Positions 33,159 to 40,874 of a stretch of DNA of 64,000 nt are shown here, piece after piece. Position numbers and translations under genes: made by a program. The stretch is taken from contig OY970236.1 of assembly GCA_963714155.1 (NCBI GenBank), positions 1,984,001 to 2,048,000 of the forward strand, given 5' to 3'. The notes beneath the pieces are model-generated. The model was not told the DNA's origin and did no database searches. It saw only the letters and a program-made list of their open reading frames with translations. How positions within the stretch are numbered: the stretch's first letter is position 1; every line of letters starts with the position of its first letter. The stretch comes from VRUE01 sp963714155 (lineage in GTDB: Bacteria > Actinomycetota > Thermoleophilia > Solirubrobacterales > 70-9).

Positions 33159-34214
33159 ATGAAGAGGGCATCGCTGGTCGTGCTGCTGATCCTGCTGAGC
33201 GCCGGTGCCACGGCGCCCAGTGCCGAGGCAAAGGGGCTGGAGATGGGCGCCCGGAACGGGGTGACGGTCGCTGGATCCCCCCATCGCTACGTCACCGTCA
33301 CCACCCACGCCACGCCCAAGCTCACGGTGGTCGCGCGGACCGACCGGCGCGGCGGCCGGGTCGATCGCTGGTGGCAGCTCGACGGCACCTACGACGTGCC
33401 GGCGGTCGACTACAACGGCAGCGGCGGCGGCCTCTCCGCCGACGGCAAGACGCTGGTCCTCAGCCATTTCGACTTCGACAGCCCCGTCTACCCGCCCAAG
33501 ACCACGCGACTCGCCGTCCTCGACACCGACCTTCGCCCCCAGCGCCACCTGCAGGCCGAACAGCAGCGCCCACCCAGCGTGTTCAGCTCGATCGCGCTGC
33601 GCGGCCACTACGCCTTCGACGCGATCTCGCCGGACGGCTCGACGATCTACCTGATCCACCACTTCCCGAACCTCAGCGGGCCGTCCTACCTCACCCACTA
33701 CGAGGTGCGGGCCTACGACCTGAAGAGCGACCGCCTCCTGCCCGAACCGATCGTCGATCCCGAGGAGCCGGAGGAGCGTATGGAGGGGCTGCCGCTCAGC
33801 CGTGCGATGAGCCCGGATGGGCGCTGGGCCTACACGCTCTACGACGGCAACGGCAAGGAGCCGTTCATCCACGCCCTCGACACCGTCGCCGGCCAGGCGG
33901 TCTGCGTCGACCTGCCGCAACTCGCCACCCTGCCCAGGCGCTTCAACTACCTGCTGCAGTTGCAGGTGCGCGAGGGCGGCCGCCAGATCGTCCTGCTGCG
34001 CCGCGTGCCGGGGCCGAAACCGACGCGGGCGCTGCTCAGCGTCGACAGCCAGGACTTCGCGGTCCAGCGGCCCGCGGCCGTGGCGACGGCGTCGAGTGGG
34101 ATCGGCCCCTGGCCGCCGATCGTTGCGTTGAGCGCGGTCGCGCTGCTGCTCCTGGGATGGATCGGACGGCGGCACCGCCGGGCCGTTGGCAACCGGGCGG
34201 CGGCGGGACGATGA
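33159..34214 (+). CDS. Secreted, C-terminally membrane-anchored propeller-like protein, function unknown
   Basis: 351 residues from ATG 33159, preceded at 8 nt by AAGGAGG, the best ribosome binding site in the window. Signal peptide MKRASLVVLLILLSAGATA, cleavage probably after SAEA. The body has propeller-type strands: GLSADGKTLVLSHFDF, AISPDGSTIYLIHHF, AMSPDGRWAYTLYDG. A single TM helix near the C terminus (IVALSAVALLLLGWIG) ends in Arg-rich residues, so it is anchored outside the cell with a cytosolic tail. I do not recognise the family. It overlaps the next gene as ATGA. Confidence 0.75.
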   Translation: MKRASLVVLLILLSAGATAPSAEAKGLEMGARNGVTVAGSPHRYVTVTTHATPKLTVVARTDRRGGRVDRWWQLDGTYDVPAVDYNGSGGGLSADGKTLVLSHFDFDSPVYPPKTTRLAVLDTDLRPQRHLQAEQQRPPSVFSSIALRGHYAFDAISPDGSTIYLIHHFPNLSGPSYLTHYEVRAYDLKSDRLLPEPIVDPEEPEERMEGLPLSRAMSPDGRWAYTLYDGNGKEPFIHALDTVAGQAVCVDLPQLATLPRRFNYLLQLQVREGGRQIVLLRRVPGPKPTRALLSVDSQDFAVQRPAAVATASSGIGPWPPIVALSAVALLLLGWIGRRHRRAVGNRAAAGR

Positions 34215-35068
34215 GGCGGCGGGCCTTCGTCGCTGCTGCAATCGCTGCATGCTGCGGCCTCGGCCTGATCGCCGTCGCCCGCTCCCTGCCCAATGCGGGC
34301 GCCGGAACCAGCGATCCGATCCAGGACGGGAGATCGACGGCGAGCAAGGAGGCCTCCGGCCTGCTCGCCTTTACGCGAACCCCCCGCCGCCCCGGCAACC
34401 TGCTCGAGCGGGTCGGTGTCGTCGGTCGCTCCGCCGCCGGCCGTACGATCGGCCTGCGCCAGCTGGGCGATCCGAGTATTGCCGGCAAGGTGCTGATCGT
34501 CGGCTGCATCCACGGCGACGAGTGCGCCGGCAGCAAGATCGTCCCCACCAGCAACGGCTGCCCCGACCCGCGTTCCAACGTCTTCGTCGTCGCGAACCTC
34601 AACCCCGACGGCGCTGCGACCGGCACCCGCCTCAACGGCCGCGGGGTCGACCTCAATCGCAACTTCCCCTCGCATTGGCGACCGATCGGCGCTCGCGGCG
34701 ACCCCCAGTACTCCGGCCCGCGCCCGTTCTCGGAGCCGGAGACGCGCCTGGCCGCGTGGATCATCCAGGGCCTCGCTCCCGACCTGACGATCTGGTTTCA
34801 CCAGCACCGCGCCGCGCGGCCGTTGGTTCGGGCCTGGGGAGCGAGCGCTCCGGCGGCACGGCAGTTGGCCGGGCTGGCGCGGATCCCCTTCCGCCGCCTG
34901 CCCTGGCCCGCCGGCACGGCCCCCAACTGGCAGAACCACCGCTTTCCCGGCAGCAGCTCGTTCGTCGTCGAGCTGCCGCCCGGCGCGCTCGCGCCGGATC
35001 TCCATTCCCGGCTCAACGACGCGATCATCCGAATCGCGCGCCGGCAGGCCGAGGTGGGCGAAGATTGA
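34211..35068 (+). CDS. Secreted M14-family zinc carboxypeptidase (MpaA/murein amidase-like)
   Basis: 285 residues. N-terminal signal or anchor MRRRAFVAAAIAACCGLGLI. Zinc motif HGDECAG (HxxE), ANLNPDGAATGTRLNGRGVD then LNRNFPSHW with the substrate-binding Asn-Arg, the ligand His in LTIWFHQHRAARP, and the general-base Glu in FVVELPPGAL. This is a full M14 active site, and the short-chain form resembles MpaA, which trims murein peptides. The first four nt overlap the preceding gene. Confidence 0.85.
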   Translation: MRRRAFVAAAIAACCGLGLIAVARSLPNAGAGTSDPIQDGRSTASKEASGLLAFTRTPRRPGNLLERVGVVGRSAAGRTIGLRQLGDPSIAGKVLIVGCIHGDECAGSKIVPTSNGCPDPRSNVFVVANLNPDGAATGTRLNGRGVDLNRNFPSHWRPIGARGDPQYSGPRPFSEPETRLAAWIIQGLAPDLTIWFHQHRAARPLVRAWGASAPAARQLAGLARIPFRRLPWPAGTAPNWQNHRFPGSSSFVVELPPGALAPDLHSRLNDAIIRIARRQAEVGED

Positions 35069-35092
35069 GATGTCCCGCGGAAGAGGTGAGGC

Positions 35093-35608
35093 TTGGCAAC
35101 TGAGGAGAGGAAGCTCATCAGGGAGGCGCAACGCGGCTCCCGCGATGCGCTTGCCGAGCTATATGCCGTGCACTGGCCGCGAGCTCACCGCGCCGCCTAC
35201 CTCGTCGTCCACGACGCCGGGGCGGCCGAGGACATCGCCCAGGACGCCTTCCTCGCCGCGGTCGACGCCCTCGACCGCTTCGACCGCCGCCGGCCGTTTG
35301 GCCCCTGGCTGCACCGGATCGTGATCAACCGGGCGATCGACTGGGGACGGCGGGAAGCGTTGCGGCGCAACTCCGGCGATCCGGATCACGAGCCCGCAGC
35401 GCCACCGCCGGAACAGCTCAGCGGCGAGCTGATGCCCGCGCTCGCCCAGCTCGCCCCCGAGCAGCGCGCCGTCGTCGTCCTCCGCCACCTGCTCGAGTAC
35501 ACCCCGGGCGAGATCGCACGGATGCTTGAGCTGCCGCGGGGGACGGTCAACTCGCGCCTGCGCCGCGGCCTCGACCAGCTGCGCGACCAGGTCGAGGTGG
35601 AGCGATGA
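35093..35608 (+). CDS. ECF-type RNA polymerase sigma factor
   Basis: 171 residues from TTG 35093, with GAGGTGAG a few nt upstream. Region 2 has LYAVHWPRAHRAAYLVVHDA and AEDIAQDAFLAAVDALDRFD. Region 4 has LAPEQRAVVVLRHLLEYTPG and EIARMLELPRGTVNSRLRRG with the helix-turn-helix. Regions 1.1 and 3 are absent, as expected for group 4. Its stop overlaps the next gene by 4 nt, the usual arrangement with a cognate regulator. Confidence 0.93.
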   Translation: MATEERKLIREAQRGSRDALAELYAVHWPRAHRAAYLVVHDAGAAEDIAQDAFLAAVDALDRFDRRRPFGPWLHRIVINRAIDWGRREALRRNSGDPDHEPAAPPPEQLSGELMPALAQLAPEQRAVVVLRHLLEYTPGEIARMLELPRGTVNSRLRRGLDQLRDQVEVER

Positions 35609-36810
35609 ACGAGGGACGACTGCGAACGCTGCTGCGCGAGGAGCCGATTGCGGGCGCGGCGGAGACGGAGCGCCGCGGATTGGAGCTGGTCGAGCGCGCC
35701 TACGCGGAGCGCCGGCCCGAACGACAGGCGGTGCGCCCGCGGCGGCTCGCGATCGCGCTCGCGCTCACCGCCCTGCTCGCGGCGCTGGTCCTTTCCCCCG
35801 CCGGCGCCGCGGTGCGCGATTGGGTCGACGACGTCTTCACCGCGGGGGTTCGCCATGCCGAGCCGGCGCTGACCGAGGTCCCCGGCGGCGGCAAGCTGCT
35901 GGTCCAGTCGCAGCGCGGCCCCTGGGTGGTGCGGGCGGATGGCTCGCGACGACTGCTCGGCAACTACCGCGAAGCGACCTGGTCGCCGCACGGGCTCTTC
36001 GTCGCGGCGGCAGGCGGCCACACCCTGAGCGCGATCGAGCCCGACGGGACGCCGCGCTGGTCGATCTCGGCGAGCGATCGCATCGATGATCCGCGCTGGT
36101 CGCCTTCGGGCTTCCGCATCGCCTACAGAACGGGGGGCGCGCTGCGGGTGGTCAGGGCAGATGGAACGAAGGACGCACTGGTCGGCTCGGCAAGCGCCGC
36201 GGTAGCGCCGGCTTGGTTCCCTCCTGGCCTCCACCTACTCGCCTACGTCGACGGTAGGGGCCGGGTCGTGGTCGCCGAGACCGATACGAACACGAACATG
36301 GATGCCGTCGGCGCCTCACCCGGTGTAGTCGGGCTGGACTGGAGCGCAGATGGCCACGAGCTCGCCGAATTCTCCCGACGCGCTATCTGGATCCGCGACG
36401 CCCGGATGAGCAAGCTCGCCAGCAGCCTCCGGCTCGAGGCGGCACAGCGCGTTCCCCTCCCAGCCGCAGCCGTGGTCCGCGCTGCGGCCTTCTCACCGCG
36501 TGGGCGCACGATCGCGGTCTTGCTCGACCGCTCGCCGGGCCCCGGCCCGCCGCGCAGCGAAGCCCTGCTGATCGATCCGGCCGGCGGCCCAACCCGACGC
36601 CTCTTCGGCGTCTCCGGCCACCTCACCCAACTCGCCTGGTCGCCGGACGGCCGCCGCCTGCTGCTTGCCTGGCCGGCGGCTGACCAGTGGCTGTTCGTCC
36701 CAACCGAGGGCGCTGCTCGCCTGCGAGCGATCGGCGACGTCGCCGCCGTCTTCGCCCCCGGAAACGCCAGGCGAGCAACCTACCCACGCGTCGAAGGCTG
36801 GTGCTGCTAG
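35605..36810 (+). CDS. Membrane-anchored TolB/WD40-like propeller protein, probable regulator of the adjacent sigma factor
   Basis: 401 residues. A ~50-residue cytosolic N terminus (MNEGRLRTLLREEPIAGAAE), one TM (about 49-67, LAIALALTALLAALVLSPAG), then an extracytoplasmic propeller with repeated blade motifs: ATWSPHGLFVAAAGG, PRWSPSGFRIAYRTG, LDWSADGHELAEFS, LAWSPDGRRLLLAW. The architecture and the 4-nt overlap with the sigma gene suggest an anti-sigma or co-sensor, but no zinc anti-sigma HxxxCxxC motif is visible. Its stop overlaps the convergent fetB stop. Confidence 0.7.
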   Translation: MNEGRLRTLLREEPIAGAAETERRGLELVERAYAERRPERQAVRPRRLAIALALTALLAALVLSPAGAAVRDWVDDVFTAGVRHAEPALTEVPGGGKLLVQSQRGPWVVRADGSRRLLGNYREATWSPHGLFVAAAGGHTLSAIEPDGTPRWSISASDRIDDPRWSPSGFRIAYRTGGALRVVRADGTKDALVGSASAAVAPAWFPPGLHLLAYVDGRGRVVVAETDTNTNMDAVGASPGVVGLDWSADGHELAEFSRRAIWIRDARMSKLASSLRLEAAQRVPLPAAAVVRAAAFSPRGRTIAVLLDRSPGPGPPRSEALLIDPAGGPTRRLFGVSGHLTQLAWSPDGRRLLLAWPAADQWLFVPTEGAARLRAIGDVAAVFAPGNARRATYPRVEGWCC

Positions 36811-37577
36811 CCCGGCTCGCGTAGTTGCTCGGCCGGAGTGAAGAAATTGCGGTAGGCCAATGTGGTGGCGACCAGGCCGGCGATCGCGACGCTGCCGAGC
36901 AGGGCGTAGAGCAGGATCAGCTGCAGGCGGACGGCGTCGGTCGGGTCGGCACCGGCGAGCAGCATGCCGACCATCGTGCCGGGGAAGAAGATCAGGCCGG
37001 TGGTCTTGGTCGAATCGACCAGGGTGATCATCCCCGAGCGCAGGGCGCGGCGGACGAACGGCGCAGCGGCTTCCTGAGCGGTGGCACCGAGCGCCAGGGT
37101 CGCCTCGATCTTTGCCCGCGAGTCCGCCATCTCATCGCCGAGCCGGTTCAGCGCCACCGCCGAGGCGGTCATCGCGTTGCCGATCACCATGCCGCCGACC
37201 GGGACCAGGTAGCGGGCGGTCGGTTCGAAGACTCCGAGGGCGACGACAAGGCCGAGCGTGGTGCCGCCGGCCAGCGCCAGCGCAATCAGCAGCGGCCAGA
37301 AGGCGTCCGGCACCTTCTTCGCCCGACTGCGCGCGGTGAGCGCGCCAAAGACCACCATCACCGCCAGCAGGCCGAAGACGAGCCAAAGCGTGTCGGCATC
37401 GAAGATCAGCTTGATCGCGTAGCCGATCGCGGTCAGCTGGACGAAGGAGCGCACGGTGGCGACGGCGATATCGCGCTCGAGGTCGGCTTTCTGCCAGAAC
37501 GAGATCGCGGCGGCGAGCGCGACCAACGCCAGCGCAGCGGCGACCTGCCAGGGGTCGAGGTGGATCGAGGTGCTCAA
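36807..37577 (-). CDS. fetB: ABC transporter permease, FetB/YbbM (UPF0014) family
   Basis: 256 residues, about seven TM helices. Characteristic motifs LVPVGGMVIGNAMTASAVAL (about 131-150) and GLIFFPGTMVGMLLAGADPT (about 193-212). In E. coli FetAB lowers cellular iron and improves oxidative-stress resistance; other members are linked to metal or compatible-solute export. It overlaps fetA by 4 nt, and its last four bases overlap the convergent propeller gene. Confidence 0.88.
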   Translation of the reverse strand: MSTSIHLDPWQVAAALALVALAAAISFWQKADLERDIAVATVRSFVQLTAIGYAIKLIFDADTLWLVFGLLAVMVVFGALTARSRAKKVPDAFWPLLIALALAGGTTLGLVVALGVFEPTARYLVPVGGMVIGNAMTASAVALNRLGDEMADSRAKIEATLALGATAQEAAAPFVRRALRSGMITLVDSTKTTGLIFFPGTMVGMLLAGADPTDAVRLQLILLYALLGSVAIAGLVATTLAYRNFFTPAEQLREPG

Positions 37578-38230
37578 GCCATCACTTCCTCGATCGGGCC
37601 GGACTCGATCGCCCTGCCGCGCTCGAGCCGCACCACCCAGTCACCCAGCCGGCGCGCCTGCTCGGGGTCGTGGCTGACCAGGACGATCGAGATATCGAGC
37701 TCGCGGCGGAGCTGCGCAAAGGTGGCCTCGATCGCGTCGCGGGCGACGTTGTCGAGGGCCGACGTCGGCTCGTCGAGCAGCAGGACGGCGGGCTCCTGGG
37801 CGAGGGCACGCGCCAGCATCGCCCGCTGCTGCTCGCCGACCGAGAGCTTGGCGACGTCGCGCTCGGCGAAGTCCGGATCGATCCCGGCGAGGCGCAGGCA
37901 GCGCTCGGAGTCCAGCTCCTTGGCGGCGAGCCCTGCCGCGTAGGCGAGGTTCGATTCCACCGTCCCCTCCAGCAACGCTGGCAGCTGCGGCACGAGCGAG
38001 ACCTCGCGCCGCAGACTCAGTGGCTCGTACTCGTTTAGCGGCCGCCCGCGATAGGCGATCGTCCCGGCATCGGGATCGACGAGGCGATTGAGCAGGCGCA
38101 GCAAGGTTGACTTACCGGCCCCCGAGGGCCCGACGATCGCCGTCGCCCCCGCCGGGATCGCGGCGCTGACCGAGTCGAGGACGCGGCGATCGCCACGGGT
38201 CAGGCTGACCTCGCTGAGCTCGAACAGCAC
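37574..38230 (-). CDS. fetA: ABC transporter ATP-binding protein, FetA (YbbL) type
   Basis: 218 residues from GTG 38230 (VLFELSEVSLTRGDRRVLDS). Walker A GPSGAGKSTLLRLL, Q-loop LVPQLPALLEG, signature LSVGEQQRAML, Walker B VLLLDEPTSALD, H-loop VLVSHDPEQA. Small single-domain ATPase matching the FetB partner that follows with a 4-nt overlap. Upstream DNA could encode ~80 further codons in frame but they lack ABC features, so they are excluded. Confidence 0.88.
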   Translation of the reverse strand: MLFELSEVSLTRGDRRVLDSVSAAIPAGATAIVGPSGAGKSTLLRLLNRLVDPDAGTIAYRGRPLNEYEPLSLRREVSLVPQLPALLEGTVESNLAYAAGLAAKELDSERCLRLAGIDPDFAERDVAKLSVGEQQRAMLARALAQEPAVLLLDEPTSALDNVARDAIEATFAQLRRELDISIVLVSHDPEQARRLGDWVVRLERGRAIESGPIEEVMA

Positions 38231-38332
38231 CGGCCGATGATCCCACCGCGTCGGGCGCAAGATGCTTCTCGCCGGCGACTCCCGTTTTGCCGCAGGTGCG
38301 AACGACTGGAACAATCGGGTAGGTGAATCCCC

Positions 38333-39244
38333 ATGGCTAGAGCGATCTGGAGCGGCTCGATCAGTTTCGGGCTGCTCAACGTGCCGGTGAAGCTGTACAG
38401 CGCGGTTGCTCGCCGCGGCATCGCGCTGCGCGAGATCCGCGAGTCCGACAGCGCCCGGATCAAACATCGCCGCGTCGCCGAGGGGACCGACGAAGAGGTC
38501 CCCTACGAGAAGATCATCAAGGCCTTCGAGATCACCAAAGACCGCTACGTGCCGATCACCAAGGATGAGATGGCCTCGCTCGACCCGGAGAAGTCACGGG
38601 CGATCGAGGTGCAGGACTTCGTCGACATCACCGAGATCGACCCGATCTACTTCGACAGCCCTTACTACCTCGGCCCCGCCGACGGCGCCGAGAAAGCGTA
38701 TTCGCTGCTCGCCCAGGCGATGGAGCAATCCGGCAAGGTGGCGATCGCCCGTTTCGTCTTCCGCAGCAAGGAGCGCCTGGCGGCGATCCGTCCCGGCGAC
38801 GGCGTCCTGACCCTGACCACGATGCGCTTTGCCGACGAGGTCGTGCCGCCGGGCGAGCTCGACGACGTGCTGCCCTCGGAGAAGCCGAAGATCAACAAGC
38901 GCGAGGTCGAGATGGCCGAGCAGCTGATCGACTCGCTGACCCGCGACTTCGACCCGACGCTCTACCGCGACGAGTACCGCGAGGAGCTGCTGGCGATGAT
39001 CGAACGCAAGGCGGCCGGCGAGGAGGTCGTGGCGGCACCGCAGGAGGAGCGCGAGCCGACCAAGGCGCCGGACCTGATGGCGGCCCTGGAGCAGAGCATC
39101 GCCGAGGTCAAGGGCAAGCGCGAGGACAAGCCGGCGAAGAAAGCGGCGGCGAAAAAGCGTCCAGCGAAGACCAAGGCCAAAGCAAGAAAACCCGCTGCGA
39201 AAAAACGCTCCGGCTCGCGCGCCAAGGCCAAGTCCTCCAAGTAG
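38333..39244 (+). CDS. ku: Ku DNA end-binding protein
   Basis: 303 residues. MARAIWSGSISFGLLNVPVK (1-20) is the invariant bacterial Ku start; FDSPYYLGPADGAEKAYSLL and KERLAAIRPGDGVLTL follow. The ring core ends near residue 250. The C terminus (about 262-303) is a Lys/Ala-rich tail (AKKAAAKKRPAKTKAKARKP) like the histone-like extended tails of some actinobacterial Ku proteins. It binds broken ends for non-homologous end joining, together with the LigD-type polymerase three bases downstream. Confidence 0.96.
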   Translation: MARAIWSGSISFGLLNVPVKLYSAVARRGIALREIRESDSARIKHRRVAEGTDEEVPYEKIIKAFEITKDRYVPITKDEMASLDPEKSRAIEVQDFVDITEIDPIYFDSPYYLGPADGAEKAYSLLAQAMEQSGKVAIARFVFRSKERLAAIRPGDGVLTLTTMRFADEVVPPGELDDVLPSEKPKINKREVEMAEQLIDSLTRDFDPTLYRDEYREELLAMIERKAAGEEVVAAPQEEREPTKAPDLMAALEQSIAEVKGKREDKPAKKAAAKKRPAKTKAKARKPAAKKRSGSRAKAKSSK

Positions 39245-39247
39245 ACG

Positions 39248-40177
39248 GTGGCCAGCAGCAGCCAGGTCGAGGTCGACGGACGTGAGCTGAAGCTCACCAA
39301 CCTCGACAAGGTCCTCTACCCCAAGGCCGGCTTCACGAAGGGCGAGGTCGTCGACTACTACGCCAAGGTGGCGTCGGCGATGGTTCCCCACCTGAGCGGG
39401 AGGGCGGTGACCTTGCGCCGCTTCCCGGAAGGGGTCGACGACACCGACTCCGCCTTCTTCGAGAAGCGCTGCCCCAAGCACCGGCCCGAGTGGGTGCAGA
39501 CCACGCCGGTCGGGGCGAGCACCGGCAGGATCGACTTCTGCGTCTGCGAAGACCGGGCGACGCTGGTCTGGATGGCGCAGCTGGCGGCGATCGAGCTGCA
39601 CCCCTCGCTCTCGCTGGCGCCCGAGCACGACCGCCCGACGGTGCTCGCCTTCGACCTCGACCCCGGCCCGCCGGCCGAAGTCCTCTCCTGCTGCCGGGTG
39701 GCGCTGCGCCTGCGCGAGCTCTTCGCCCACTTCGGCCTCGAGTGCTTCCCCAAGACCTCGGGCTCGAAGGGCCTGCAGGTCTACGCGCCGCTCAACAACG
39801 CCGAGGTCACCTACGAGGGCGACGACAACGGCGGCGGCACCAAACCGCTCGCCCGGGCGATCGCCCAGCTGCTCGAGAAGCAGACCCCCGACCTGGTCGT
39901 CTCGAAAATGAAGAAGGTCGAACGCAAAGGCAAGGTCTTCGTCGACTGGTCGCAGAACCACCGCCGCAAGACGACGATCGCGGTCTACTCCCTGCGCGCC
40001 CGCGAACAGCCCACGGTCTCGACGCCGATCAGCTGGGACGAGGTCGAGCGCGCGGTCAAGAAGGAGGACGCCGGCTCACTCGTCTTCGAGGCCGGCGACG
40101 TGCTGAAGCGAATCGAGAAGGACGGCGACCTCTTCGCCCCGGTGCTCGAGCTGAAGCAGAAGCTCCCCTCTCTCTAG
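39248..40177 (+). CDS. LigD-type polymerase/primase (PolDom), stand-alone
   Basis: 309 residues from GTG 39248. LTNLDKVLYPKAGFTKGEVV (about 17-36), AFDLDPGPPAEV with the catalytic Asp pair, TSGSKGLQVYAPLNN, and VDWSQNHRRKTTIAVYS are the bacterial NHEJ polymerase motifs. No ligase or 3'-phosphoesterase domain is attached and none is adjacent, so the ligase must be encoded elsewhere. It lies 3 nt after ku. The stop codon CTCTAG forms the left outer arm of family B copy 4. Confidence 0.92.
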   Translation: MASSSQVEVDGRELKLTNLDKVLYPKAGFTKGEVVDYYAKVASAMVPHLSGRAVTLRRFPEGVDDTDSAFFEKRCPKHRPEWVQTTPVGASTGRIDFCVCEDRATLVWMAQLAAIELHPSLSLAPEHDRPTVLAFDLDPGPPAEVLSCCRVALRLRELFAHFGLECFPKTSGSKGLQVYAPLNNAEVTYEGDDNGGGTKPLARAIAQLLEKQTPDLVVSKMKKVERKGKVFVDWSQNHRRKTTIAVYSLRAREQPTVSTPISWDEVERAVKKEDAGSLVFEAGDVLKRIEKDGDLFAPVLELKQKLPSL

Positions 40178-40257
40178 GCAAGCAGATCGGTGGACGCAGG
40201 GAGCGTGGCGTGCTCTGCACGCGAGCGACCGAGGACGCCGAGATGCGCCGACTAGAG
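40172..40257. repeat. Family B repeat, copy 4, between convergent polymerase and GNAT genes
   Basis: Outer arms CTCTAG (40172-40177) and CTAGAG (40252-40257) are exactly the Leu-stop ends of the two convergent genes; this is the shortest outer stem. The plus-strand core is GCAAGCAGATCGGTGGACGC, then AGGGAGCGTGGCGTGCTCTG, then CACGCGAGCGACCGAGGACG. It diverges from copies 2 and 3 at GATCGG and GAGATGC, which weakens the inner pair. Confidence 0.88.
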
Positions 40258-40872
40258 CGGCTCGCGCCACATCTGGGTGACGTTCGGGCCGTTTTCGGGC
40301 AGCTCGAACTCGCCGCAGACGGTGAAGCCGAGCCGTTCGTAGCGTGGGGTGTTCACCGGGTTTGACGACTCGAGGAAGGCCGGCGCACCCTCGGCGTCGA
40401 TCCGCTGCAGCGTGGCGGCCAGCAGCCCCATCCCGAGCCCCTGCCCGCGGCGATCGGGGTTGGTCCCGAGCAGGCTCAAGTAGTAGTGAGGATCACCGTC
40501 GGGATGGGCGGCTTCGAAGCGCTCGAACGTCGCCAGCACCCTGCCCGCGCCGTCCCCGAGCAGCTCCGCCAGCAGGCCCTCCAAGCGCGCCTCGTCCTCG
40601 GGCAGCAGCTCGGGCTTTCCCGGTGGAATCCAGAGGGCAACCGCCGCGCAGTCTCCGGTGAGCCAGGCCGACTCGTAGCCGAGCGCTGCTTTGGCCACCA
40701 GGCCCCAAACGACCCGGAGCTGCTCGAGCCGCCCTTCGACATCCGGGAACGCCCAGCTCCAAACGGGGTCGGCGTAAAACGCTCGTGCCAGGGTCTCGAC
40801 CGCGGCGGGGATCTCGGCGCGAGTCGCCACCCTCGCTTCCACGGGGGTGCGGCGATCCGGCGGCTCCGTCAT
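40252..40872 (-). CDS. GNAT-family N-acetyltransferase
   Basis: 206 residues. Acetyl-CoA loop NPDRRGQGLGMGLLAATLQR (RxxGxG type) near residue 140 and the C-terminal SNPVNTPRYERLGFTVCGEF typical of GNATs. An N-terminal extension (AVETLARAFYADPVWSWAFP) resembles acetyltransferases of the toxin-resistance/puromycin type, though substrate cannot be inferred. The start is 2 nt after the gcvPB stop, so it is probably a distal member of the glycine cleavage operon. Confidence 0.82.
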   Translation of the reverse strand: MTEPPDRRTPVEARVATRAEIPAAVETLARAFYADPVWSWAFPDVEGRLEQLRVVWGLVAKAALGYESAWLTGDCAAVALWIPPGKPELLPEDEARLEGLLAELLGDGAGRVLATFERFEAAHPDGDPHYYLSLLGTNPDRRGQGLGMGLLAATLQRIDAEGAPAFLESSNPVNTPRYERLGFTVCGEFELPENGPNVTQMWREPL

Positions 40873-40874
40873 CG

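Noticed and set aside
32948..34210. Upstream part of a 706-codon plus-strand ORF that includes the M14 peptidase
   Set aside because: Only the part from ATG 34211 has signal peptide and M14 motifs. Upstream residues are a shadow of the propeller gene and intergenic DNA.
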